The notes beneath the pieces were generated by a model. That model had not been told where the DNA came from. It searched no databases and saw nothing but the letters and a program-made list of their open reading frames with translations. From assembly GCA_030710605.1 (NCBI GenBank), contig CP092872.1, positions 7,482,312 through 7,546,311 on the forward strand: a stretch of 64,000 nucleotides of DNA, written 5' to 3'. Source of the stretch: Cordylochernes scorpioides. Taxonomy: Eukaryota > Arthropoda > Arachnida > Pseudoscorpiones > Chernetidae. The translations under genes were made by a program, and so were the position numbers. Positions 40,601-46,372 of the stretch are shown here, one piece after another. Numbering within the stretch: position 1 is the stretch's first letter; every line of letters starts with the position of its first letter.

Positions 40601-43409
40601 CACCTAATTGTAGAGCCAAAGTGTCCTTTAAGGAGAGGTGTCTTCTTACCGGAGTGTTACTAAATTGTAAAAATGGTAATTTTGCAAATGAAAACTGACC
40701 TTTGTGGAAAGGTGTCCACTAGCGGGGTGTCTGCTAAAGGGAGGTTCTACTGTTTATATCTGCAGCACCTCTACAGACCTACAAGCTTATGTCCATAGGT
40801 TCCCTAAGCACCCCTAAAATGACTTCCTTATTAAATGCACGGTATACAAAAAAGAAATCCAATCTTCTTCTTCTTTCTTATCTCCATTCAATCACATTAG
40901 GGCATCAAGTTGTGACCCTTGATGGTGTCTGTTTGACAACCATCATGACTGGGTGAAGTAGAATGCATCTGTCTTTGTCATTAAGACTGGGAGCACTACT
41001 CAGTAGCAGGCCGACTTAGCTCCAAAAGAAATGGCCGCCTCTGACATGATGAACAGGGGCCATGTGCAGCTGCTCCTAACATGGAGTTCAAGCATTGCTC
41101 ATCCTGTATCCCTGGATTAGGAGAACTTACAGGGTACTATCAGCCATGCCAGCTGAAATCTGGTTTTTTAGTGAGCTTGTTACTGCTCCCCCTCCTCTTT
41201 TTTCATCTGGGCTTGGGATCAGCAAAGGCAGAGTTATAAGCAATCCAATACAATAGTAGAGTGGTCTGGAGATTGGTGAAACCGCTGAGAGGGTTCCCAC
41301 TGATAAGTCAAGCCCTCTCATTTGATAATTTTTATCATTGAAGTACAGGGGTCTGTAGAGATAATATTTGATGATATGTAAATATGTTAAAATATGTTAA
41401 AATGAAATATATAAACACAAGGCAATAAGACCAAATCCAAATAAATAGTGTGTGAAGTTTCAGTAACAACGCTATTACCGAAACGTCACACACTCTATAT
41501 ATATTTGGATTTAGTCGTATTACCTTATATTTATAATCTTATAATCCAAATTGTCCCTTATCATGAAATATTTTAAGATATAAAGTACAATAAATATATA
41601 TATATATAGACAGTAAAACCCTGCTAATACGAACCCTGGATATAGCGAACCTTCCCTTTTTTAAGTCCCAAAATAATAAAATCTATTTAAAATAATAGGC
41701 AACAAACACAAATCGGCTTATGAATTCTCATATGGCTTATCAGTGGTAAACCCTCTCAGTGGTTTCACCACATTTGGAGATTAAAATGGTGAATCCACTG
41801 AGAGGGTTCACCACTGATAGGCGGGGGGGTCGGTGGAAGGCTGGTTAAACCGTTTGGTTTTCAACCACTACGACCCGGGTTCGATTCCCGCATTGGACAC
41901 TTTTTTCTGTTTAAAAAGAAAATGCTCCAATGGCCCCCCGATTCTTGCAAAAGTCCAACCCCACCAGCGAGTGCAAGTAACCAAACGGGGCTCTGGCACA
42001 TTTGTAAGTGCAAAGTCGAACTGCTTTCACATGTGTAGACATGTGGTGCCCTTACAGTTAAAAGCAGTCGCTAACTACCCACCATGATTATCATGGTCTG
42101 TACCACGTGTACTAGGGATAAGCAAAAAAAAAAAAAAAACCACTGATAGGCAATACCCTTCTTCCTCTTTCAATTTTTTTTTTCATATCAGGATAAAGGC
42201 TGTAGAAATATATTTTAATTATATATTATGTAAAAATATATCATTGCAAAATTTTTTCTATAATTTTCAGTGATAGAGGACGCTAAGTTATTGATGCTAT
42301 ATATATACAGTTAAACCTGTCTATAGCATCCCCTCTCTATAGCGCCTCCCTCTGTATAGCGCCCAATTTTAAATACGTAGTATGATGTGATTCACATTAA
42401 AAGTGATCTGTCTATAGCACCTCCTCTCTATAGCACCCTATTTTTGTGAATCCCAAGAGGGGGTGCTATAGACAGGTTTAACTGGTTTTTTTTTGCTTAT
42501 CCCTAGTACACGTGGTACAGGCCATAATAATCATGGTGGGTAGAAGTATGCAGGCTGCTTTTACAGTAAGTGTGCACCACATGTCTACATACATGAAAAG
42601 CAGTTTGATGCTATTTTAAACAAATTAAACTCCCAATTATTTTCATTGCAGTAATGGCATTAGAAAAATATTTGATTCATGTTTAAAAGAAACATTTGTG
42701 TTGTGGAGTGTCGATTCATTAGTCCAGCGATGGCCCAGAAAGTATTTCAAAGTTTGTCGTTTTCTTACTTATCTCCACTCAATCATTCATGACTGGGTGA
42801 AGTAGAATGCGTCTGCCTTTGTCATTAAGACTGGGAGCACTACTCAGTGGCAGGCCGACTTAGCTCCAAAAGAAATGGCCACCTCTGACATGAGGAACAG
42901 ACGCCATGTGCAGCCGCTCCTAACATGGAGTACAAACGCTGCTCATCCTGTATCCCTGGATTAGGAGCCCTTACAGGGTACTATCAGCCGGGCCAACTGA
43001 GCCCAGGTTTTTTAGTGAGGTTGTTACTGCTCCCCCTCCTCCTTTTTCATCCGGGCTTGGGACCTGCAAAGACGTAGTTTCAAAGTTAGTGTTTCATTGG
43101 TATTACTTATTATCTACATTTTTAGAGGAAGACAAAAGGACAACACCCTAGAATGTCTATTGAGTTCTCATTGACTTCCACCAATCTGCCATGCCGCGCA
43201 GCGGTGGTTATCTCCTATTTCATGGCCCCCGCTTGTATGTTTGCCGTGGTCTGTCATCCCAGCAGCACCCACCATATCTTAATGTTTTCATTCTGTAAAC
43301 TGTGTGTCCAGTGGATGAGGGCGCCATCTTGGACGCAGAATTCACCACCTTCCAGCATTCTCCGCCACCGGGTTTTGACAAGATTTTGCTAGAAAAATCC
43401 CTGCTGTAA
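25517..43409 (+). CDS. SPRYD7: SPRYD7, SPRY domain-containing protein 7 (five coding exons, one frameshift)
   Basis: SPRYD7 (CLLD6 in human) is a small protein made almost wholly of one SPRY domain, a protein-binding beta-sandwich; its molecular role is little known. Exons are 25517-25628, 32349-32465, 34788-34948, 38518-38621 and 43312-43409, with AG/GT borders. Without one surplus base, the exon-end phases are 1, 1, 0 and 1 and the length is 196 residues, equal to the human protein. Landmarks are DAVIVKNGRRLCGSG, DKAYFEVKIQQT, VNLNSVPLGKDGDS, YDHVELNFYLNGKN and PPPGFDKILLEKS. Exon 4 has CCCCC at 38607-38611 where four C would keep frame; as given, translation stops three codons into exon 5. 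The last exon is intact in the expected phase, so a sequencing error or very recent mutation is likelier than an old pseudogene. Confidence 0.94.
25629..26126. other. SPRYD7 intron 1 start, little recognisable
   Basis: AT-rich sequence. The only repeat signals are a decayed family C half near 25860-25920 (AACACTATTACTGAAATG) and an A-rich run near 26060. Confidence 0.5.
26127..26308 (-). mobile_element. MITE family A copy
   Basis: TACAGTAGAACCTCCATGAG to GGAGTTTGTTCTACTGTA, with one divergent base pair near the right terminus. Confidence 0.85.
26392..26664 (+). mobile_element. Family T: inverted-repeat element carrying a tRNA-like core
   Basis: Terminal inverted repeats are clear: TGTAAAACGACACTTGAAAT at the left and CTTCAAGTGTCGTTTTACA at the right, extended inward by CCGCATGAGTTT / AAACTCATGCGG. 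The tRNA-like core lies off-centre at 26546-26621. No reading frame. Confidence 0.8.
26546..26621 (-). tRNA. tRNA-like core of family T
   Basis: On the minus strand: GTCCAGG/CCTGGAC acceptor, D arm GCCTAGTGGACATGGC, anticodon stem TCTGC/GCGGA (five pairs with one wobble) with loop CCTGTAA, and T arm GTGGGTTCGATTCCCAT. The cloverleaf is better preserved than in the 14150 copy, but the loop lacks the usual U33. Confidence 0.55.
26783..27058 (+). mobile_element. SINE D, 3' truncated
   Basis: Head GGGGGGGTCGGTGGAAGGCC, then CGACCCGGGTTCGATTCCCG and body to CACCATGATTATCATGG. It is cut there and joined to a GAGATAAGAAAGAAGAAG tail of the LINE B/SINE F type, a chimeric 3' end. Confidence 0.8.
27087..27270 (-). 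mobile_element. MITE family A copy
   Basis: TACAGTAGAATCTTTATGAG to AGGAGGTTCTGCTGTA; moderately diverged. Confidence 0.8.
27320..27475 (+). mobile_element. Short foldback family C copy with 12-bp duplication
   Basis: ATGTACAATTCT precedes GATAAGGCACAACTTGGATT and recurs after ATTACCTTGTGTTT. The left arm is deleted from the AAGACC block up to the core, leaving one intact right core CTGAAGA...GAAATGTCACAC. Confidence 0.85.
27690..28135 (-). repeat. 72-bp tandem array of the LINE B 3' end
   Basis: Six to seven units of TTCTTCTTTCTTATCTCCAC, TCAATCATATCAGGGTATCA, AGCTTGTAGATGGTGTCTGC. The unit joins the tail of one LINE B end to an internal point of the next. Being a multiple of three, it keeps a spurious frame open on the plus strand. 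Confidence 0.9.
28136..28535 (-). mobile_element. SINE F copy, antisense
   Basis: From TTCTTTCTTATCTCCACTC to CCTGGGACCAGCAAAGGCGG. It is contiguous with the 72-bp array, whose last unit becomes its tail. Confidence 0.8.
28628..28890 (+). mobile_element. Two foldback family C copies, adjacent
   Basis: A short copy (about 28630-28757) with arms meeting at TGATAACAACACTGTTACCA is followed at 28763 by the left half of another, ending at AAAGTACTGAATG and a fragment ATAATCCAAATTGTGCCTTA. Confidence 0.8.
28930..29090 (-). mobile_element. MITE family A copy, degraded
   Basis: ACGGTAGAACAACCTCCATG to TACAGAGAGATAGTTC; the right terminus has lost its final bases. Confidence 0.65.
29165..29440 (-). 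mobile_element. SINE D interrupted by a copy of the MED4/SPRYD7 promoter segment
   Basis: SINE D tail (CCCCTAGTACATGTGATACA to GGCGGGTAG) stops at 29218, and resumes at about 29351 with ATTTTACTGTAAGTGCACCA. The 132 bases between match 25245-25379. About eleven SINE bases at the junction are missing. Confidence 0.8.
29498..29667 (-). mobile_element. MITE family A copy
   Basis: CACAGTAGAACCTCCATGCT to AGGGAGATTCTACTGTA, with the interior CATTTGCAAAATTACCATTT intact. Confidence 0.85.
29725..29850 (+). repeat. Foldback repeat with hammerhead-like core (family J)
   Basis: Arms CCAGTAAATCTTTTT and AAAAAGATTTACTGG enclose GTCTCGATGTTTCAACAAAA and its complement. The right arm reads TCATGAGGACAAAAGATTTT then TGTCGAAACATC. 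A relative is at 39400-39445. Confidence 0.7.
30005..30665 (+). repeat. Large foldback (family K) with a nested family C copy
   Basis: ATTGGCCAAATACCCATTCT, TGATTAATCAAGAAAAGCTA at 30043-30085 is complementary to 30590-30635. The 30139-30425 family C copy sits in the left half. Relatives with CTGATGG...CCATCTATC motifs are at 33215-33480. Confidence 0.75.
30125..30440 (+). mobile_element. Foldback family C copy with 12-bp duplication
   Basis: CACATTTGTACT flanks it on both sides. It has the best core: CTGAAGA, GGTAACA/TGTTACC stem with loop ACGC, then GAAACGTCACACG. The loop arms include GAGAAATTTTACCACAG. Confidence 0.9.
30720..31345 (+). repeat. Foldback family E copy split by SINE D
   Basis: Left arm ACAAACTTCTACTGCCCTTA to GCGGTTTCACCAATTTA; right arm TAAATTGGTGAAACCGCTGG to GGGCAGTAGAAGTTTG. 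SINE D inserted in the loop at 30898-31218 and duplicated CGGTCTGGTAGATT. Confidence 0.85.
30898..31218 (-). mobile_element. SINE D, full length, with 14-bp duplication
   Basis: From the oligo-T tail and GCTTATCCCTAGTACACGTG to head GGATCGAACCCGGGTCGTAG and ACCGACCCCCC. CGGTCTGGTAGATT lies on both sides. Confidence 0.92.
31425..31997 (+). mobile_element. Foldback family C copy with 14-bp duplication and a nested MITE
   Basis: CATGATCAAGAGAT is present before AAGAAAATAAGACCTAAT and after GTGCTTTATCA. The MITE at 31558-31836 interrupts the loop. Confidence 0.88.
31558..31836 (+). mobile_element. Tigger-like MITE in foldback C
   Basis: Terminal inverted repeats TACACCTATCCCCCGATTTA and TAAATCGGGGGATAGGTGTA with TA ends; inner blocks CGTGTAAA recur. 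This differs from MITE A and B. Confidence 0.85.
32093..32305 (-). pseudogene. Tc1-like transposase C-terminal remnant
   Basis: The minus strand encodes VLTWPVHSPDLSPIENIWSM and VDELRHHVKDTW, the region of the last catalytic Glu (SPDLxPIENxW) of Tc1 transposases. Only the 3' part remains, ending 44 bases upstream of SPRYD7 exon 2. Confidence 0.8.
32349..32465 (+). CDS. SPRYD7: SPRYD7 coding exon 2
   Basis: Acceptor GTGGTTGCAG, donor GTGGGTGGG. It encodes QDAVIVKNGRRLCGSG and DKAYFEVKIQQT, the first strands of the SPRY domain. Confidence 0.95.
32520..32880 (+). repeat. 55-bp tandem repeat in SPRYD7 intron 2
   Basis: About five near-identical units of GTTAGACATAGGTGGGTCCA, TCACATGGAGTTTTTTCATC, TTAGTTTGGCAGTCA, with degenerate units at both edges. 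The first unit starts 55 bases after exon 2. Confidence 0.92.
32988..33165 (+). mobile_element. Short foldback family C copy with 10-bp duplication
   Basis: CTCCTCTTGT flanks both sides. The arms meet at GGTAACAACACTGTTACCGA, so the loop and one core are lost. Confidence 0.85.
33215..33480 (+). repeat. Family K-like foldback
   Basis: GATGGCTTGCGCCATCTATC, GGAATAAATTCAATG near 33320-33360 pairs with ATTGATTTATTCTGATAG-type sequence near 33400-33435, and AAGAAAAAGGCATCTCCTTA pairs with AAGGAAATACCTTTTTCTT. Confidence 0.65.
33545..33840 (+). mobile_element. SINE F copy
   Basis: CTCCGCCTTTGCCGGTCCCA to GGCATTCTACTTCACCCAGT, then a shortened tail GGAGATATGAAAGAAGAAG. Confidence 0.85.
34185..34345 (+). 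mobile_element. Short foldback family C copy
   Basis: AAACACAAGGTAATAAGACC through TTCGGTAACAGCGTTGTTAC to CCAAATCGTGCCTTATC; loop absent. Confidence 0.8.
34353..34715 (-). mobile_element. SINE F copy, antisense
   Basis: TCTTCTTTCTTATATCCACT to GGGCTTGGGACCGGCAAAGG. It ends about 70 bases before the exon 3 acceptor of SPRYD7. Confidence 0.85.
34788..34948 (+). CDS. SPRYD7: SPRYD7 coding exon 3
   Basis: Acceptor TTGTTGCGGCAG, donor GTAACTCTCC. It encodes GVWGVGLASPRVNLNSVPLG and VPAEGDIL, closely parallel to the human exon. Confidence 0.95.
35025..35320 (+). mobile_element. Foldback family C copy split by a 190-bp insertion
   Basis: AAGATAATAAGACCAAATCT to GCTACCGAAACATTACACAC. The insertion at 35083-35272 duplicated TAATGTTTTGGT. 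A second truncated family C start is at 35700-35765. Confidence 0.8.
35083..35272. mobile_element. Unclassified GC-rich insertion with 12-bp target duplication
   Basis: 190 bases, markedly GC-richer than its surroundings, flanked by TAATGTTTTGGT at 35071-35082 and 35273-35284. It starts GGTGGTGTCTTGTCCGTAAA and ends GAGGACTTCTGGGCGGG. It has no oligo-A tail, no simple-repeat tail, no inverted termini and no reading frame. Single copy in this window. Confidence 0.75.
35322..35545 (+). mobile_element. Family T copy, 3' truncated
   Basis: TGTAAAACGACATTGGAAAA to the tRNA-like core from 35476 (TGTCCAGGGATGGGAAACGA), which breaks off at CTAGGCTATAATC before the acceptor stem closes. Confidence 0.75.
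35770..36010 (+). mobile_element. Foldback family C copy
   Basis: AAACACAAGGTAATAAGACC to GGTCTTATTACCTTG. Loop arms ATGAGAAAAAATATCACAGC and complement. Right core CTGAAGA, GGTAACA, TGTTACG, GAAACGTC. Confidence 0.85.
36288..37857 (+). mobile_element. LINE A, 5'-truncated non-LTR retrotransposon
   Basis: The longest LINE A copy, in SPRYD7 intron 3. Coding similarity begins at about 36293 (EFNPQKSEACLF, the end of a reverse transcriptase palm/thumb) and the element ends in GGGGATAAGAAACAACAACA at 37857. The 5' truncation is typical of target-primed reverse transcription. Confidence 0.9.
36293..37811 (+). pseudogene. LINE A reverse transcriptase end plus RNase H (truncated)
   Basis: A 5'-truncated frame with one TAA at 36381-36383, then 475 open codons to 37811. 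The first residues (KYLGYTLDPEINSSKHIEEV) are the end of the RT/thumb region. An RNase HI domain follows with a complete catalytic set, counted from 36384: D230 in IYTDGSRDE, E268 in FRSELIAI, D292 in ILTDSRSA and D345 in GNEAADVLA. The C-terminus has a CPKCSLVPAAPEHILACIRC zinc-binding cluster. RNase H after RT points to the I superfamily, often annotated as jockey-like in arthropods. Endonuclease and most RT are missing, so it cannot move itself. Confidence 0.9.
37868..38210 (+). mobile_element. Solo Tc1-like MITE related to the 76/118-bp satellite
   Basis: The left end ATACATTCATAGACAAAACT and the right end CCTTAAGTTTAGTCCATGAT, TGTATAT are inverted. The interior holds CATGTATATCGGGATTCAG and TTACAGTGACCTTTATTG, the satellite monomer. 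A family C copy (37970-38090) with ATATTACAGTGAC on both sides splits it. Confidence 0.8.
38315..38420 (-). mobile_element. LINE B 3' tail fragment
   Basis: CTTCTTCTTTCTTATCTCCA, then AGGTATCAAACTTGTAAAGC and GAGCTCATCAATTGATGG; it stops about 100 bases before SPRYD7 exon 4. Confidence 0.75.
38518..38621 (+). CDS. SPRYD7: SPRYD7 coding exon 4 (extra C)
   Basis: Acceptor TTGTGCCACCAG, donor GTAAGCTGC. It encodes GVSYDHVELNFYLNGKN and LQCPVTSARGELYP. The exon is 104 bases where 103 would join exon 5 in frame: the C run 38607-38611 has five C. With four, the codons after ELYP read VVY as in the human protein. Confidence 0.93.
38735..39075. other. Unclassified interspersed sequence in SPRYD7 intron 4
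   Basis: Begins ACAACAACAACAAAAAGCTT, TATTAAGACAATTTAG, reminiscent of a retroposon tail, but no protein similarity or second copy is visible here. Confidence 0.35.
39107..39245 (+). mobile_element. Foldback family C copy, shortened
   Basis: AAACACAAGGTAATATAAAA, then TCTGATGATGCTAACAACAT and TGTTACCGAAACTTCACAC to GTGCCTTATCAAA. The left arm is deleted; a further half copy starts at 39240. Confidence 0.75.
39330..39480 (+). repeat. Family J half with hammerhead-like core
   Basis: CCTGATGAAGACAAAAGATT, TTTGTTGAAACATTGAG at 39400-39435. CTGATGA is followed by an ACAAAA/TTTTGT stem and GAAA. Confidence 0.6.
39495..39679 (+). mobile_element. MITE family A copy
   Basis: TACAGTAGAACTACCTCCCT to AGGGAGATTTTACTGTA; member of the ACTACC subfamily at its left end. 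Confidence 0.85.
39719..39838 (-). repeat. Repeat G terminus, antisense
   Basis: ACTAGCCGAATGACCCGGGC, AACGCCCGGGGTTTACCCG and CAAATACTATTCGTTACAAT match the end of the 23480-24003 copy in reverse. A second start (ACTAGCCGAATGACTCGGGC) follows directly at 39832. Confidence 0.75.
39870..39926 (+). tRNA. tRNA-Tyr 3' half with intron, embedded in a repeat G terminus
   Basis: ACTGTAG (GTA anticodon), a 14-base intron-like ATGTTACAACGGTG, then ATCCTTAGGTCGCTGGTTCA, AATCCGGCTCGAGGGA matches the second half of an intron-containing tRNA-Tyr gene. The 5' half is absent; repeat G sequence joins two or three bases before the anticodon loop. A T-run follows. Confidence 0.6.
40151..40512 (+). mobile_element. 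Foldback family C copy, full, with 13-bp duplication
   Basis: CACAAGAGATTAT at 40151-40163 recurs at 40500-40512. It has both arms, a long loop containing AAACAAGATAACAGATAAG, and ends AATCCAAATTGTGCCTTATC. Confidence 0.92.
40573..40753 (+). mobile_element. MITE family A copy
   Basis: TACAGTAGAACCTCCCTGTA to GGGAGGTTCTACTGT. Close to consensus; a good reference for the two internal AGAGGACACC-type repeats. Confidence 0.88.
40864..41235 (-). mobile_element. SINE F copy, antisense
   Basis: TCTTCTTCTTTCTTATCTCC to GGGCTTGGGATCAGCAAAGG. Confidence 0.85.
41400..41575 (+). mobile_element. Short foldback family C copy with 9-bp duplication
   Basis: ATGAAATAT precedes ATAAACACAAGGCAATAAGA and follows CCCTTATC. 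Arms meet at CAACGCTATTACCGAAACGT. Confidence 0.82.
41725..42150 (+). repeat. Foldback family E copy with a SINE D insertion
   Basis: CAGTGGTAAACCCTCTCAGT / ACTGAGAGGGTTCACCACTG arms at 41750-41816. SINE D at about 41823-42138 runs from GGGGGGTCGGTGGAAGGCTG to GGGATAAGCAAAAAAAAAA. CCACTGATAGGC is duplicated at 41811 and 42139. Confidence 0.9.
42306..42610 (+). mobile_element. MITE B, then a truncated antisense SINE D
   Basis: MITE B at 42306-42483 (TACAGTTAAACCTGTCTATA to GACAGGTTTAACTG). A SINE D tail half (GCTTATCCCTAGTACACGTG to CATGAAAAGCAGTTTG) replaces its last bases at 42485-42610. Confidence 0.8.
42764..43078 (-). mobile_element. SINE F copy, antisense
   Basis: TTACTTATCTCCACTCAATC to GGGCTTGGGACCTGCAAAGA, lacking the AGGGTATCAAGCTTG segment near its tail. 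Confidence 0.82.
43312..43409 (+). CDS. SPRYD7: SPRYD7 coding exon 5 (last)
   Basis: Acceptor CTGTGTGTCCAG, TAA at 43407-43409. It encodes DEGAILDAEFTTFQHSPPPG and FDKILLEKSLL, matching the human C-terminus (PPPGFEKIL). Confidence 0.95.
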
Positions 43410-45031
43410 TCTCTTCATGAAACCTCTCTCTCTCTCTTCTTTTACAATTTATTTATTTGGTTTTATTATTATATATGTAAATTTTATTTTTTTTTACATT
43501 TGTGTTTTTTTTTTTTTTTTTTCATATCAATTTTTCGAGCAACATATGCAAAATATCTTTTAAAAAATATATATATATATAAATGTACATGCAATATATA
43601 TAAAAAAACTTTTAAAAATATAATGTAAATATAATTTTTTTAAATACTTTTTTTGAAAATTATATTGATGGATTTTTTTTACAGATATTTATTGTATTGG
43701 GAGATAGAAGAATCTCACTCTTTGAAACTTTCCCTTTAATCTGCCCCTCCATCTTTGTTTGGATATTCTCCACCCTCCATGTTTGTTCTGATAGCCCCTA
43801 CTCCACATAACCCGCCCCCTATGTTTGTTTTAATATCCTTAACTCCGCTCTCCATGTTTGTTTTGATAGCCCCTCCTCCACTTAACTCCGCCCTCCATGT
43901 TTGTTTTTAAAGCCCCACCTCTAAATAACCCCACCCTCCATGTTTTTTTGGATATTCCTAATTCCGCCCACCATAATAACCACTCTTCCACTTAACCCCG
44001 CCCTCCATGTTTGTTTGGATATCCTTAACCCCGCCCTCCATGTTTGTTTTGATAGCCCCTCCTCCACTTAACCCCACCCTCCATGTTTGTTTGGATATCC
44101 CTAACCCCGCCCTCCATGTTTGTTTGGATATCCCTAACTCCGCCCACCATGATAACCCCTCTTCCACTTAACCCCGCCCTCCATTTTTATTTTGATATCC
44201 TCAACACCGCCCTCCCTGTTTGTTTTTAAAGCCCCTCCTCCTCTTAACTCTTAACTCCGCCCTCCATGATAGCCCCTCCTCCAAATAACCCCGCCCTCCA
44301 TGTTTACAGATATCCTTACCTTGACACAACATCCCTCTTTACTCCACCTTCCATTTTAAAATCCCTTCCTTGTCCCCTCCCTCTATACCTGTTACTCTCT
44401 CTCTATACAAATATATTACACTTTGTCTCTCTATCTCTATATATATATATATATGAAGTACAATATATTTCTACTACTCTATACACTGTATATATATATT
44501 TGTTAGCATGCAAAGCTTTTAAATTACTCTTTTGTATTTAGCAGCTCTAGTTCTCATTTAGAAAAGTTATGCTGATTGCATTTTATTAGAATTTATATAA
44601 ATAGAATCTTCTCTATTTGTGTGAAAGTATAAATTTTTGTTCTCTTGTGAACTACTTAAATTTTTTTTAGTATTCTTTTTTCCCCCCTTATACCTCTTTT
44701 TTTTTGTTTCTTTTGAGATTTTCGCTATTTTGGAGTTGTCTTTTATAAACTGTCTCTCTTTTTTAAAAAAGAATTTCTTCTTTTTACTATTTATGGTTGG
44801 TTTTTTTCTTAAATATAGTTATTGGCAGATTTTTTTTTGTCATCATCTATATATATTAAAATATATTTTTATTCTAAATTGTATAATATTAAAGAAATTT
44901 ATGGTGTTGACTTAAATATTGGTTCTTTCAGCAATATTCATGTTTTTTTTTTATTCTATTTCAATTTGGCCTTCAGTGAAAGTCTAGGATAACTGTAAAA
45001 TAGATGTGGATATATCTTCTTTCTCAATAAA
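43410..45031 (+). other. SPRYD7: Probable SPRYD7 3' UTR
   Basis: AT-rich sequence after the stop that lacks the transposons so frequent elsewhere, up to an AATAAA at 45026-45031. It contains poly-T stretches and the minisatellite at 43735-44310. An earlier cleavage site cannot be excluded. Confidence 0.5.
43735..44310 (+). repeat. Pyrimidine-rich minisatellite downstream of SPRYD7
   Basis: Irregular units built from CCGCCCTCCATGTTTGTTT, GGATATCC or GATAGCCCC, and CTCCTCCACTTAACC. Unit length alternates between roughly 30 and 45 bases. No similarity to the transposon families in the window. Confidence 0.88.
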
Positions 45032-45077
45032 AGATGATTCTAACAGTTTTTGGCTTTTATCTGTCATGTGAAATGTG

Positions 45078-45590
45078 TACAGTAGAACCTACTACATGAG
45101 CGGATACTCTCGCTAGAGGACACCTCTCTAAAAAGACAGTTTTCATCCCACCCAAATTGCCATATTTACTACATTAGAACCTCTATGAGAGGACACCTCT
45201 CTATGAAGGACAGTTTTCATCACCAAAATTATCCTATTTACTACAGTAGAACCTCCATGAGAGGATACTCTCACTAGAGGACACCTCTTTATAAAGGACA
45301 GTTTTCATCTTCAAAATTACAATTTTTATCACATTAAAACCTTCATGAGAGAACACTTGCTCTAGAGGACACCTCTCTACAAAGGCAGTTTTCATCTCAC
45401 CATAATTACCATATTTTACTACATTAAAACCTCCATGAGAGGACACTCTCAGACATCTCTCTACAATGGACCGTTTTCATTAAAAAATTATCATTTTTAC
45501 AATTTAGCAACTCTCCAGTAAGAGGACACCTCTCCCTAAAGGACACTTTGGCTGTAAAATTAGATGTTCTTTACAGGAAGCTTCTACTAT
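45078..45590 (-). repeat. MITE family A copy with internal tandem expansion
   Basis: Five partial repeats of the pattern CAGTAGAACCTCCATGAGAG, GACACTCTC, AAAGGACAGTTTTCATC lie between one normal left start (45078) and one normal right end (GGAAGCTTCTACTATA, 45590). It is an early, irregular amplification of MITE A. Confidence 0.8.
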
Positions 45591-45734
45591 ATTACAAAAA
45601 ATATTGATTGATGGCAATTGAATTTATAATTTTTAGTTTTTCTGCAGCTGAATGAGAGGCAGGGTCTCATCCATGTTCTCTGTGCAATTGTCCAATGCAA
45701 TTTTTTTTTTCTTTTCACCATGGAAACTTATAAT

Positions 45735-46035
45735 AACACTAAGGGTCAGTGGAAGGGTGGTCTAAACCATTGGTTTTTGACTGCTACGACCCAGTATCAA
45801 ATTCCGCATTAGGCCCTTTTTTCTAATTTAAAAAAAGATGCTCCAATGGCTTTTGATTCTTACAAAAGTCCAACCCCACCAGTGAGTGAAAGTAACCAAA
45901 CGGGGCTCTGGCACATTTGTAAGTGCAAAAGTCAAACTGCTTTTCATGTGTGCACACATGTGGTGCACTTACATTTAAGCAGTCGCCAACTTCTACCCAC
46001 CATGATTATCATGGACTGTCCCACAGGTATTAGGG
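45735..46035 (+). mobile_element. SINE D, diverged
   Basis: GGGTCAGTGGAAGGGTGG, CTACGACCCAGTATCAAATT, GTGAAAGTAACCAAACGGGG and TATTAGGGATAATAAA. B-box is mutated and the tail short; an older copy. Confidence 0.75.
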
Positions 46036-46372
46036 ATAATAAATATATACACTTGGTTCTTTTTTTATGCGGTAGATGCGTTCCAGGGGAATCCGCATAA
46101 AAAAAATCGCACAAAAAAAGACATACATTTATATGTAAAATGATGGATACGTTCCATTTATTAAAAAAATCGCATAAAACCTAAATAATGTTTTAAAATG
46201 CACCAGAAATCGCATAAAAAAAAGATTTATAAATAATAAGATTTAATTTTTTTATCATCATATTTTAATAAATGGCACATATGTGTGTTAATAACAAAAA
46301 CAAAACTTAATATGTAAAAAAAAAAACATAAACAAAACTTTATTTAAAATGATATTAAGAATGTTTTCATCA

